Below are positions 13,087 to 24,300 of a stretch of 64,000 bases of DNA, piece after piece. The first letter of the stretch is position 1, and every line of letters starts with the position of its first letter. A model generated the notes under the pieces. That model was not told where the DNA came from and ran no database searches. It worked only from the letters and a program-made list of their open reading frames with translations. This DNA is from Brienomyrus brachyistius (taxonomy: Eukaryota; Chordata; Actinopteri; Osteoglossiformes; Mormyridae): contig NC_064540.1 in assembly GCF_023856365.1 (NCBI RefSeq), positions 13,665,191 to 13,729,190 on the forward strand. Reading direction: 5' to 3'. The position numbers were made by a program, and so were the translations under genes.

Positions 13087-14100
13087 GTAAGTATGGAGAG
13101 AGTTTGCAAAACTGTTGCCGGTGGGTGGGAATTCTACATGAATGTGGACTGTGAAGTTCGAAAGTGTCTAGAATGCATCGAATACAACTTTGATCAGCTG
13201 GCTGGAGTGAGATTTTCAATTGAAGACAAATCTGCACACACATGCCCTCACTTTTACATGTGCATAAGTTTAATTACCTTGTATATAGTCTGCAGAGTTT
13301 TTAAACTACCCCAAAGCTCGTTAAAAGTATCCATGTTGGTATTTAAAGTGGGTGCTAGCAGCTCGATCATACGCAGTGTGTCCAGAGCTGTATGTACATC
13401 ACTGCGCGGCCATACATCTGTAGTGCAGCAGGCATTTGTCTACGGAGGCACGAGGTGCACGGTGACGTCAAACGCGTCGTTCACGTGGACGTGTTCACTA
13501 GTACGCTTGTGGAGATGTATGGACCAGCCTTATCCCACACCTCCCCAGAAATGTTGCGGCGACACAGTGGCATAACCCTTACTCCTAAGCAAATGTTTTG
13601 TTTCCAGCTGGGGGGGGTGTGCTGCAAGTTGTTTAGCATCTTGCTAGCCTGCCGTTTTTCCCGTGGTAGCACTTCAGGCTAGGACTGCATGATATTGGCA
13701 AATTTGATATCGTGATATTTAGCTTTTTTTGAAAGATATCGTGGCATTTATACAGCAAGAGTTGAAAGTAGATTTCTCGATTCTCAATTTATCGGATTCC
13801 ATGGCATCTTAATGTCAGCCGACCATGGACAAGGGTGAGATCAGAACAGAAGTTCACACTCCTGTGCCTAAACAGTGGTCACTGCTTTTACGACGCACTG
13901 TTTCTAAAACAATACTATTTATGCCAGTTTTATTTGAAATATGATGGTTGAGTTATTTCATTAAAGTTGTATTTCCATTGTATGAAGGAAGGGTTAATAC
14001 TCAATTGTTGTACAAACCTACCAGTCTGGCAACGTCTTTGCTTTTGAAGGTATTAGAGACTGCAGTATTTGGGATAAGTTTTCCTGTTCCTCTTCATCTT
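13087..14100 (+). other. Long fourth intron of the snoRNA host
   Basis: About 1 kb before snoRNA copy 3. It contains a GC/CpG-richer patch (about 13,330-13,560) with a second perfect CRE TGACGTCA at 13,463-13,470. Open frames cross it, the longest 160 codons at 13,093-13,575 on the plus strand, but they match nothing I recognise and cross predicted splice sites. I do not annotate a protein here. Confidence 0.4.
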
Positions 14101-14189
14101 TTGGTGTTGATGATGACTGACTTTTTTCCCCAGCAGATCGACCCTGTTGACTGCCAGTATTTTTAAGCCAAATCTGTCTGATTCACCAA
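14101..14189 (+). ncRNA. Box C/D snoRNA, copy 3 (SNORD12-like)
   Basis: Perfect 6-bp terminal stem TTGGTG/CACCAA, C box ATGATGA and D box CTGA at 14,178-14,181. It closely resembles copy 2 across its whole length, with the same TTTTTTCCCC guide tract and GACCCTGTTGACTGCC block. It lies 64 nt upstream of host exon 14254-14299, the usual distance from an acceptor for intronic C/D snoRNAs. Confidence 0.82.
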
Positions 14190-14443
14190 AAGTGGAATTG
14201 AATGCCCAACACCCCTTTTATTTCTTGAAAGACTAATACACATTATGTTGTAGGGAGCTGTTATGCTGATCTAAAGAGAATGGAGTGCTGAGACCACACG
14301 TGAGTAGGATGAGTTTAATGCCAAAGCAAATGTATAAGAAATAAATTATTTGCCATGAATTAAGTGTATGATATTGAATGAAATGTGTGACCATGCCCCA
14401 GTCAGTGAAAGTGTGTTCCCTACCACAAGACCTCAGAGGGTTA

Positions 14444-14445
<2 letters not shown>

Positions 14446-14481
<36 letters not shown>

Positions 14482-14518
14482 ATATATGTATGTGTATGTA
14501 TATATGTATATATATATA

Positions 14519-14569
<51 letters not shown>
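14446..14569. repeat. Compound (GT)n/(AT)n microsatellite
   Basis: About sixteen GT units, then interspersed TATG/TATA, then a long AT run. It lies in the 3' part of the snoRNA-host gene. Confidence 0.97.
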
Positions 14570-14571
<2 letters not shown>

Positions 14572-15289
14572 TCACTTGATACATTTGTGTTCATTACCAT
14601 TTTTGTTTGAGACAACTAGCCAACTCTTCCATATAGTGTTTGCAAAGCTTTAAGGCTACAATGTAATGTGATGTAAACATAGGGCAAAAGCCCATTACTA
14701 TGAGCCAAAGTTCAGTATGTCTTGATATAATTTTTATTTTTAAACTATTGGTCTGTTATCAGGTCAGTAAGGTTAAGCTGCTGCTTGGTGTGTGTGTGGC
14801 ATTGTGATGTGTACAGCTTCTGCTGTTTTCCTAGTCATTAAGTTATACCTGATAACTCCCCCGCCCCCCCAATAGTACATAACTAATACACAGCCAAATA
14901 TATTAGAATCACATATGACATGCAGTATTTGTGATGTTTAATAAAGGAGTTTATTTTGAAGTTCATGGTGTTTGTGTGTGCTTTGTGCTTACGGCGTTGG
15001 GCACGAGTGAAGCAGGAAACACAGCTGGATGATCCTGCAACGTTATTTTTAGAGATTTGGGCTCTGATATGACTTTGGGCAGAGCGACTACTTTACCTCC
15101 CACATTGCCCTTGCCTAAAATGAACGTGACTTCACGATTTCAATCGAACTGCAACTTGCACACAACTAGAGAAGTCGCCGGTTCTTAAATATACATGATG
15201 GAAGGGAACCTTTGGTGCCTAAATTAATCCCCCGTACCAAGGCATCACTACTGCAGTAAGTTCCTTCTGAGAACAGCAAAACTCCCTCT

Positions 15290-15750
15290 GCTATGAAAGA
15301 CCAGGGCACTGATATGTGACCCAGCTCATGGCAGTAAAAACATTCTCTGGAACCTTCTGCTCATTTAAATAACCATCCAGTCCAGCAGGCAATTTTTAAA
15401 CTCCTCCAACAGTATTACCTCCTTGAGCTGATCAAAGTCAGAGATACCACTTGCGGCACTTGTGAGAGGACTTGCACAACAGTCTCACAAGTGAATTCTA
15501 AATGAGTGAAAAGCAGATTTATGAAGCTCACGAAAGGCCTCGGGCACCAGTTCATATGCTCTTAACACAGTGGCTTTCACAGCGTCATACTCCATGCTCT
15601 GTTCAAGGGACAAAGTGGAGCTGATGGCATCACGGTCCCTGTGAGATCTGTGCCCTGGTGAGGCATCACCGGTTTCCACCGCTGCAGGTGTCGGGGATGA
15701 CCCGGATGCATTGTGGGAACCCCACGGTTCGGGTAGGAGCCCCAAGCAGA
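15290..15750 (-). pseudogene. LTR-retrotransposon gag fragment (SCAN-like capsid)
   Basis: The minus strand encodes a gag-capsid segment recognisable from YDAVKATVLRAYELVPEAFRE and, after a stop and frame break, a DQLKEVILLEEFKNCL segment ending in GYLNEQKV. A zinc-knuckle-like FYCHELGH follows. These are the SCAN-related gag motifs found in many teleost gypsy elements. Only the gag portion survives; no LTR or pol was found next to it. Confidence 0.7.
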
Positions 15751-16137
15751 ATTAGACTGTAGAACATCAAACTCCTAATGAATCAATAGCGTGTCTTTGA
15801 GGGGACTGATGCCGCGTTACCAATCACATGATTCTCTGAGAATGATACAAGCCTTCGATCAGGGCTTTATCTGAAACTGGCCTTCATATTTGATACATAG
15901 TTGGGATTGCAAAAGCCAATGCTCCAATTATCAAGAAACGCTGTAGTATTTTTAGTATTTTTGTGGCTTGGCTCTTGAATGACCTCCTCAGTGTGGCCTT
16001 GTCTGAGTGGGGAAAAGGGAAAGCATTTTGTAAATGCTAAAATCACACTCCACTGAAAGGCTACCAGCTATCACTGTGCCTCAGCAGCTATTAATCGCCA
16101 TGGAGTTTGCCACGCTGCTATTGGACTAACAGCATAC

Positions 16138-17100
16138 GGTGCATTCAGAAAGTATTCAGACATCCACATTTTATGTTGCAGCCTGACACTATGATCATTT
16201 ACCTAGATTTTTACCTAAGCAATGTACCTTCAATGCAACAAAATGACAATGTGAAAACAGAAGTTTATTTTGGTTATTTTTAGTTGTTTTGCAAACTTAT
16301 TCAAATAAAAAAAAAAACAACCATCGTAGTAACATAAATATCGTATTCAGACCCTTTCCTATCACATTTTACATTTATTTCGGGTGCATCCAAGTTTTGC
16401 ATCATGGGGGGCATTTGCCTCAATTCTAAGCATCATGTCCAATCACCCGTGTAGCTCCATCCCACTGGCGAAGCTGAACTTGAAGACCTATGAAGAGTCT
16501 GTTTCTCAAACTACACACTCTAATATATTTATCTTCTCCCTCAGTTGTGCACCAGGGCCTCCCTCTCCTCGTTCTATTGTGGTTAGAGCCAGCTTGCACT
16601 GCTCTGTGACTAGTAAACAGCATTGTACAAGATCTCCAGTTTCCTGGCAATTTTCTTGCACGGAATTGCCTTCATTTCTCAGAACAAGAATAGACTGATG
16701 AGTTTCAGAAGAAAGTTCTTTGATTTTCACCATTTTGAACTTGTAATCAAACCCACAATTGCTGATGCTCCAGATCCTCAGGTAGTCCAAAGAAGACCGG
16801 TTTCATTGCTTCTTTAATCAGCAAAACAATTTTCATCTGTGCTGACATAATTGCAAAAGGGTTTCTAATGATCAGTTAACCTTTTAAAATGATAGCCTTG
16901 TGTTCCAGTGGAATGTTGGTTAATTGTTGCTGATATTGGGCCTCTGTACACCTATGTAGATATTCCGTTAAAAACAGCTATGATTTATAACATTGATAAT
17001 GTCTACACAGTATTTCTGATCAATCCGATGTTATTTTGATGGTCAAAAAAAACTAAAAGAAATTTTAAGTGACCCCAAACTTTTTCAACGGTAGTGTATG
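16138..17100 (-). mobile_element. Tc1/mariner transposon remnant with N-terminal transposase
   Basis: The right end (17,060-17,100) reads, on the minus strand, as a Tc1 terminus (cactaccgttgaaaaagttt then ggggtcac). The transposase start is at ~16,735 (MVKIKELSSETHQSILVLRN) and continues, after a frameshift, into RTRRGRPWCTTEGEDKYIR and SLRNRLF, the paired-HTH half of a Tc1 transposase. The catalytic DDE half is absent. The left edge at 16,138-16,330 (cattcagaaagtattcagac) resembles a terminus of a different Tc1 family, so this may be two fragments joined. Confidence 0.82.
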
Positions 17101-18189
17101 CACTAAAACATAAAATTTATGTGAAGCAATGAGAAATGATGTTTTGCTGTGCAGAAGTAACATTACGGTGTGGGGATTATACTAGCTGTTGTACAAATGT
17201 TAATTGTCATTTGGAATTTAAAAAATAATAATAGAGTGGTTTAAATTTTTTCCCCAGCTGTATGCCAATGTGATGTTTGTGTTTTATTTTTAATAAATTT
17301 GAAAAAATGCCTAAAATCCTGTTTTTGCTTCGTCACTATTGACTGCTTCAGCCATTTACGATTCTCTACTGCTTTCTGCCTTTATTTCTCAGCTCTATTG
17401 AATATCTGAGCATGGTGATGGAAATGCACAGACACACACCTGACACAGGGAAATCTTCTCCATCCCATAGACAGTCTGCCAGGGGTGGCTTTGTCATACT
17501 GGGGGGGGGGGGGGATTTCCCAGACTGTGCCCAGGAAGTATGTAATATATTGAGGCCAGGCCCAGTTTGATAACAGGGTGCAAAGTAAATCTATTTTAGT
17601 ATTTGGTCCACTAGATGTATTTTTCCCTGTAATACCTTACTGTGCAATATTTGCATCTTGAATAAACTGAGACACTTTGTATGTTTGTTCATTCTACTTC
17701 CAGTTTAAATGTATGCTTATGCAGTTACCAATTCTTACTGGCTAAAGTCGCATCTTCTCCATAAGTTGAACTGGGAAGGAGAATAGTGCCTATTTGAGTA
17801 GGTTACAGTAATCCATTTAAGGATAAATAAAGGCCAGAGACTGTTCACCAGTGACGTTTAAATGACACATTTAGATCCAGCCATTTGCCAAACTTTATGT
17901 AGGTTCCTGCACGTTCTCCCATTTCTCCTGCGTCCTCCATGTCCCCCCCAGCAGAGACTGGTGCTCTGGCTGCCCACCCACAATTCCTGGCAGCCTTGAC
18001 TTTAGAATTTGATTTGAGCTGAACCAGTCATCAGGGAAGTGTGCCTGCATGTCAAAAACACAGAACAAGATGAGCAGGGTGTGTGTTTGCATTTGTGCCT
18101 GTCACTGATATATTGGTGGTAGCGGGTGGCATGAGGGCTGAGATGAGCTTGCTGGTCATGGAAGCAAGAGCGGGAACGCAACATGGCAA
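17101..18189. other. Intergenic sequence between the Tc1 remnant and the pbrm1 3' end
   Basis: AT-rich and gene-free as far as I can see. It includes a G-run at 17,501-17,513. Several AATAAA motifs occur, but no transcript can be tied to them. Confidence 0.5.
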
Positions 18190-18362
18190 AATGTAGTCTA
18201 GAACGTAAATTTATTTTCAAAATGTTCGTACCAGTCAAACAACAAAACATTCCCACAAAGGAAAATATACAAACAAGACATAGTAACTCAGGTTACAAAC
18301 ATTAATTAAAATGACTGCTTTTGAGCATTTGCTCCCTCGAGGGTGAACACGCATGTAGCTTA
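18190..18362 (-). terminator. pbrm1: pbrm1 3'UTR and poly(A) signal
   Basis: Downstream of the pbrm1 stop, the minus strand carries a canonical AATAAA near 18,207-18,213. It is about 150 nt past the stop and is the first strong signal. The position fits a compact 3'UTR. Longer isoforms reaching the AT-rich sequence below 18,200 cannot be excluded. Confidence 0.6.
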
Positions 18363-21300
18363 TTAAACGTTCTGTGGGTTCTGTGCCTGTCGGATGTTCA
18401 GTGTGTCTCTCAGCATCAGGTCTCGGAGTCGCCAGAGGGCATCTGCCATGGTTGTGTGGGCACCCTTGCTCTTCAGCCAATGGGATGGCAGCCGGCTCTC
18501 CTGCTCTTTGGTCAGACGGACGTCTTTCCTGCGCGCTAGAGATACATCCATAAACGGCAGGAAGATTATTAACAGTTTTGGAAAGAAGCCGCTCCCAAGG
18601 TGAAAACAGCTAAAAATCATACAGAAAAAATGAAGACAGACCAATGTAATAGTGTTTGTAACTTCTCCCATATGCTGCACAAAACAACTCCAATTCCTTG
18701 GTAACACAAAATAAATAAATAGTGCAACTGTCTATTTAACTCCTTTAATGCCAGAAGATCTCACCTGACAGAGCCTGGTCCCACCTGCTGACAGAGGGTG
18801 ACTCTGCATGGAGACCCTCAATATACTTCAGGTAGGCGTCGGAATGCAGGAGGCACTGGGACCTGGGAGGTGGACTCACAAACATGGGCGTGGAAGGCTG
18901 CAGCAGGGCAGGCTGGCACATCTGGCCCTGTGTCGGATAAGGGGGAGGGGCCTGTTGACCTTGCCCTAGGACGCTCATCTGGGAAGATAAGCACAGATAT
19001 CACAATCATTCATTAGGCACTTTCTTTAAGTGTTAGCATCTTATAAACACTTTTGTATAATGTATAATGGTCGGCCTAACATACAGGACATACGAGTAGA
19101 TACCTTAAGCCACAAGGACCCCAGCCATCCCAACCACATTGCTGTTTTCATTGCTGTCCTCAGGGAAACAGTATCAGAGCATTGGCTCATGGACAAACAG
19201 GGTCTGTAACAGCGTCTCCTTTCAGGCACTAAGGCTACGCAATGGCTGATCAGGCAATTGGTATGAACACTGCACATTTTTTGCATTTCTATTTTTTCAT
19301 ATTTTAATCTTCCTTAACCTTATTTAATACTCATTTCATTGCCTGTATCTAATGCTGTCCGGTGTACCGTTGCATTTGATTAATAAACAGATTTTTTTGC
19401 CTTCAGAACTGCCTTAATTCTTTGTGACACAGATGCTTGAAACATTCCTCAGAGATGCTGTGCCATGTTCACATGACAGCATCACGCAGTTGCTGCAGAT
19501 TTGTCGGCTGCATTTCCTGATGCAAATTCCCGTTCCACCACATCCTATAGGTGCTGTACTGTACTGACATCTGGCGACTGCACAGGCCATTTGATTACAG
19601 TGAACCCATTGTCATGTTCAAGAATCCAGATGGACTGAGCGTTGTGACATGGCGCGTGATCCTGCTGGAAGTAGCCATTAGAATCTGGGTCCACTGTGGT
19701 CAGAAAGGACCTAGTCTGCAGCAATACTCAGGTAGGCTGTGGCACATACACGATCCTCACCTGGTACGAAGTATACCAAGAAAATATCGCACACACCACT
19801 ACACCACCAGCAGCCTGAATTGTTCATAGAAGGCAGGTTGGATACATTCTTTCATATCATTTATGCCAAATTCTGACTATAACATCTCAACGTCTCGGCT
19901 AAAAACGAGCCTCATTTGAACTGGCAATGTTTTTCCAGTCTTGTATTGTCCAATTTGGGTGAGCCTGGGCCCATTGTAACCCCAGTTTCCTGTTCTTAGC
20001 TGACAAGAATGATACCTGGTGTGGTCTTATGCTGCTATAGCCCATCTTTCAAGGTTTTATATGGTGTGCATTCAGACATTCTCATCTGCATACCTTGGTT
20101 GTAACAAATGGTTACTTGAGTTATTGTTGTCTTTCTATCAGCTTGAAGCAGCCTAGCCATTCTTTTTTGTTCTCTGCCTTAAATATGGGTGTACTAACAT
20201 TAGGCAATCCATACTGTAACTGAACATGTTTGACCCCCAAAGTCTAGTTTGTTTGACTAGTGTGATCACTCTATACCTGCTTGAAGGGGCCGAACTGGGG
20301 TACGGTTCAATTGGACTTGGGCATGGTAAGCATGTAGTGTGATCGGTAACCATGCCCAAGCACGGAACACAGACATGTCAAATGATGCGACTGGCACACA
20401 CATGCGCATATACAGACTACAGATGAACTGGACCCAGAAGGAACAGATCAGGAAGGCTGTACAGGTCAGGTAGGGAGAAATATTTAACAAACGTGGCAAA
20501 AAAGTGATTGCTTTGGTCTATGGCAGAGGTGCAGTGTTTGCTGGAAATTTAGGCTGGTGAGAGTATCCAGAAACAACTGGATGCAACATACAAGTAGCCA
20601 GAGATATCTGGTAAAATGCAGGACTCTCTCAGCATGATTAAATGAAAATAAGTGCGTTGCATACTCAGTAAATCTATGAGTGTCGTGCGTCATCGTACCC
20701 AAAACAACTCCAAATAAGCCACAAAATAAGAACATTAATAATGAATTTCATACTGCTGCACGATAGCACTTTTCTTTCTATGTTTTCTTAAACACAAAAG
20801 ATGACAAAAGCATGCTCAGAAAGCAGCCCAGAATGTTAAATGCAATGTGTGCACAGGCCAGCGAGGAAGTGGTGAGGGGGCAACCGTGCTTGGGCACAGT
20901 ACAGGACAACCGGGCCAGGTGTGAGTATGTCCCAAGGCATTTCTACCCAGAGAACCACTACTCACCGGATGTTTGATTCTAGTGTTTGATGTGAACATTA
21001 ACTGAAGCTCCCCACCTGTATCTGCATGATTTCATACATTGTCCTGCTGACATATGATTAGGTGATTATCAGAGGTGGATAGTTCAGGTCCAGGTAGTAA
21101 AAATCCAGTCCAAGATTTTGTTTCAACCAAGCAGTTCAGTACTCTCTGATGGTGACTCTTTATACTCAACTGGTTGGTTGAAACAAAATCTTGGGCTGGA
21201 TTTTTACTTTCCGGACTTTAACCATCCACCTCAGCTGATTATATATTTGCTTCAACGACCAACTGAACAGGTGTACCTAATAAAGTGGCCAGTGAGTGTA

Positions 21301-24300
21301 TTTCACAATGAAATCATTGAAGCATCCCACAACCCTAAAAGGAAAAACTGAAAATAGATTTTTAAGCTAAATTAATAATAGAAAACACCTAAAGAAAACC
21401 TACATAACATTTGACCAAAACTCATTCAGAGCTTGCAGTCATGTGAAAAACATAGGACACCACATTCAGTATTTAGTTCTTTATTAAGAAATATCAACAT
21501 ATCAATATTATATTTTCTTTCAGATAATATCTGTAGATAAAGGTAATGTAATTAATCACCTATGCAAAAACAAGAAACAAATTCAATTATTTACCAGACA
21601 AAATAAATTATGATGCCAATTTCCACTGAGGAAAAAAAGTTAGGACACCCTCACATCCATTACCATTTAAAATGCATAGAATTAGATTCTGGTTCACCAC
21701 ATCAGGTGAAAACGATTAGAACATTGTTACAGAGCTTTTTGGTGGAGCCGGTCTTATTTAAACCACAGACATTTAGTCTGGTTTGCTCTTGATTGTTGAA
21801 GTGAGTGGTATCACCATGGTCAGATCCAAATAGCTCTCTGAGGCCTTCAGAAAGAAGATCGTAGATGCATATGAGTCTGGGAAATTTATAAGTAGAGAAC
21901 ATTTAAAATTTAAAACTGTCAACATGGCCCGGTCAAGCCATCTTAGCAAGTTCAGCCCGAGAGCAGACTGCAAGATGCTTAAAGAAGTCTCCAAAAATCC
22001 TAAAATGTCATCATGGGAAATACAAGAAGCTCTTCAGGGCAAGATTGAAGTTGACCAGAGACCACCTAGACGAAGACCAGGACTTTCGGAACAATGTGCT
22101 TTGGACGGATCGATCTAAAATTGAGTTATTTGGACACAATAACAGAGAACATACTTGGTGTAAACCAAAGACAGATTTTGAGCAAAAGAACCTCACACCA
22201 GCTGTGAAGCATGGTGTGGAAATGTCATGGTTTGGGGCTGCTTTGCTGCAGCATGTCCTGACCAGCTCACCATCATGTGATCCACTATGAATTCTTCATC
22301 GTATCAGAGAGTGCTTGAGGACAATGTGAGATCATCTGTCCACAAATTGAAGCAGAAGTGGGGGTGGACCATGCAACATGACAACGACCCAAAACATTCC
22401 AGGAAATCTACCAAGAAAAGGCTTAGAAGAAAGTAATGGAGAGTTCTGGAACAGCCAAGTCAAAGCCTGGATCTGAATCCTATTGAGATGCTGTGGGTTT
22501 AATTAAAACGAAGTGCATGTGAGATACCTTTCAAGCATCTCACAGCTTAAGGACTTCTGCACTGGAGAGTGGGGAAAACTTCCTGCCAGTGATGTCAGAG
22601 ATTGATAGGTGGTATCGGAAACGTCTTATTGATGTTATTTCATGCCATGGGGGGACATACTAGCTAGTAGGGCATAGGGTGTCCTTTTCCCTCAGTAGGA
22701 ACTGGCATCTTAGTTAATTTCTTTTGTTAAATAAGTGAATTTGCTTCTTGTTTTTGCATAGGTAATGCAATTACAACATCTTTATCTACAAATATAATTT
22801 GAAACAAGATTTAATATTGATATGTTGATATTTAATAAATATTTAATAGGTGTCCTAATTTTTTCACATGACTGTAGATACGTTTTCTACTTCATGGGTA
22901 CTTAAAGAGGCCAAACTCTATATTCTTGAAGTCCCACAAAAGTCCCTAAAAGGAAAGGGCTGCCTCACACAGAGGACGAACCACCAGAGTCATACCTGAT
23001 TTCCGTAAGCACTCCCAGCGCCCGGGGATCCTGCTAGGGTGTTCACACCCTGCCCCATAACACCTAGGAAAAGGATATTAGCAGTTCACAGAAGCATTGG
23101 CCAACTGTGCTTCTACAAGGGCACTCTAAAATTAAGCTCATCCCCATGAGTTCAATCTCCATGGTCACAGCTGGCCGAAAACCAAGCATGACATTTTATG
23201 ATAAAGTTCATTTTTGGAATTATCTAAATTTTACAAAAGTGAAGATCAAACAACAGTGACGATCGAAACAACAGCTGACGATAATCTAATTGTCATTATG
23301 CAAACATGATGAGTATCTGCTTTAACACTGTGAAGAAAACTTCACAACAACCACAGTGTGAACGTTACTGAAGGTAAGTCCTTCTGGTGCTTACTGGTCA
23401 TTGCCCACTGAATCCTGAACGGTGGAAACCGGTTATTGTATGCTAATATTGTTAGGTAAGAATACATTCCCATGCGATTCAGATCAGAATCTGGATTGTT
23501 GGTCAGAGAATCCGAATTAAGGGTTTGGCTGAATGAACCGCTAGGTTAGCTGGCAAAGTGACTCCACGATGTCCTTGGCGAGCACCTCGGCCTGTCGTAC
23601 AGGTAGCCCCTCCGCGGGAAGCGACTGCACGAGTATGAGACACGGTGGCTGCAGAGGTGCGCTTACCCAGGTACGGCATGCCAGGGAAGGCCAGCATGCG
23701 TGATGGACAGTGCTGGGCTACGGCAGGCAACCCCGTGTGATGTGTCCACATGCTGCCCATTCCGTCTACAGGGCCCTCAAAGGGCAGCATAGGCAGACCA
23801 CATGTACCAAGCATGTCTTAGAGGGGTGGGAGGAAGTGACAACAGAACAGATGCATGCATCAATCCCATGCAACTAGTCATGCACTAGCGTTCATTATCA
23901 AACAGTACAACTTCTTAGATGAAGGAGAGGACATAACATGAAGATGGTGACTGTTAGTGGTATAAACTATATAAAATGACATCATGCTCATGCAATCAGT
24001 GCTTTAACTGAAGTACTATGTCTCACATGCTTAACAAAACAAAAACATTCAAAACATGCCATCTACGCATGGATCTGGAATCTTCTTTGTAAAGTGAACT
24101 TTACAATACATGGAGTGGATATCCCAAAGACTTAATCAATTAAATGCGCAAGTAAGAATAATAATGATGGGGGGAGTTGAAAGACATGAATCGTTGAGCA
24201 GTTCTGCTTCCGATTCCCGCGCCATTGTCACCCGCAAAGAGCCGCTGTGTCCGTGAGGGGTTACCTGACACAGGCGTCATGTGCTGGTTAAGCACCCCCA

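Larger units (their letters stand above)
12085..14965 (+). ncRNA. Spliced snoRNA host gene (possible ZFAS1-like/SNORD12 host)
   Basis: Noncoding host with short exons, none with a sustained reading frame. Candidate exons: ~12085-12127 (ATG|gtgagt), 12503-12565, 12757-12836, 13031-13086 and 14254-14299, then a terminal exon ending after AATAAA at 14,940-14,945, which is followed by a GT-rich element. Introns after exons 2, 3 and 4 each carry one copy of the same box C/D snoRNA. The start is of 5'TOP type, as in vertebrate snoRNA hosts. Three copies of one C/D snoRNA in successive introns is the layout of human ZFAS1 (SNORD12, 12B, 12C), and the guide also fits; no ZNFX1 neighbour is visible, so the name is tentative. 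Exon boundaries are predicted from splice motifs. Confidence 0.65.

Noticed and set aside
13093..13575. 160-codon plus-strand open frame
   Set aside because: Begins at a predicted donor of the snoRNA-host gene and lies in its intron. No recognised homology.
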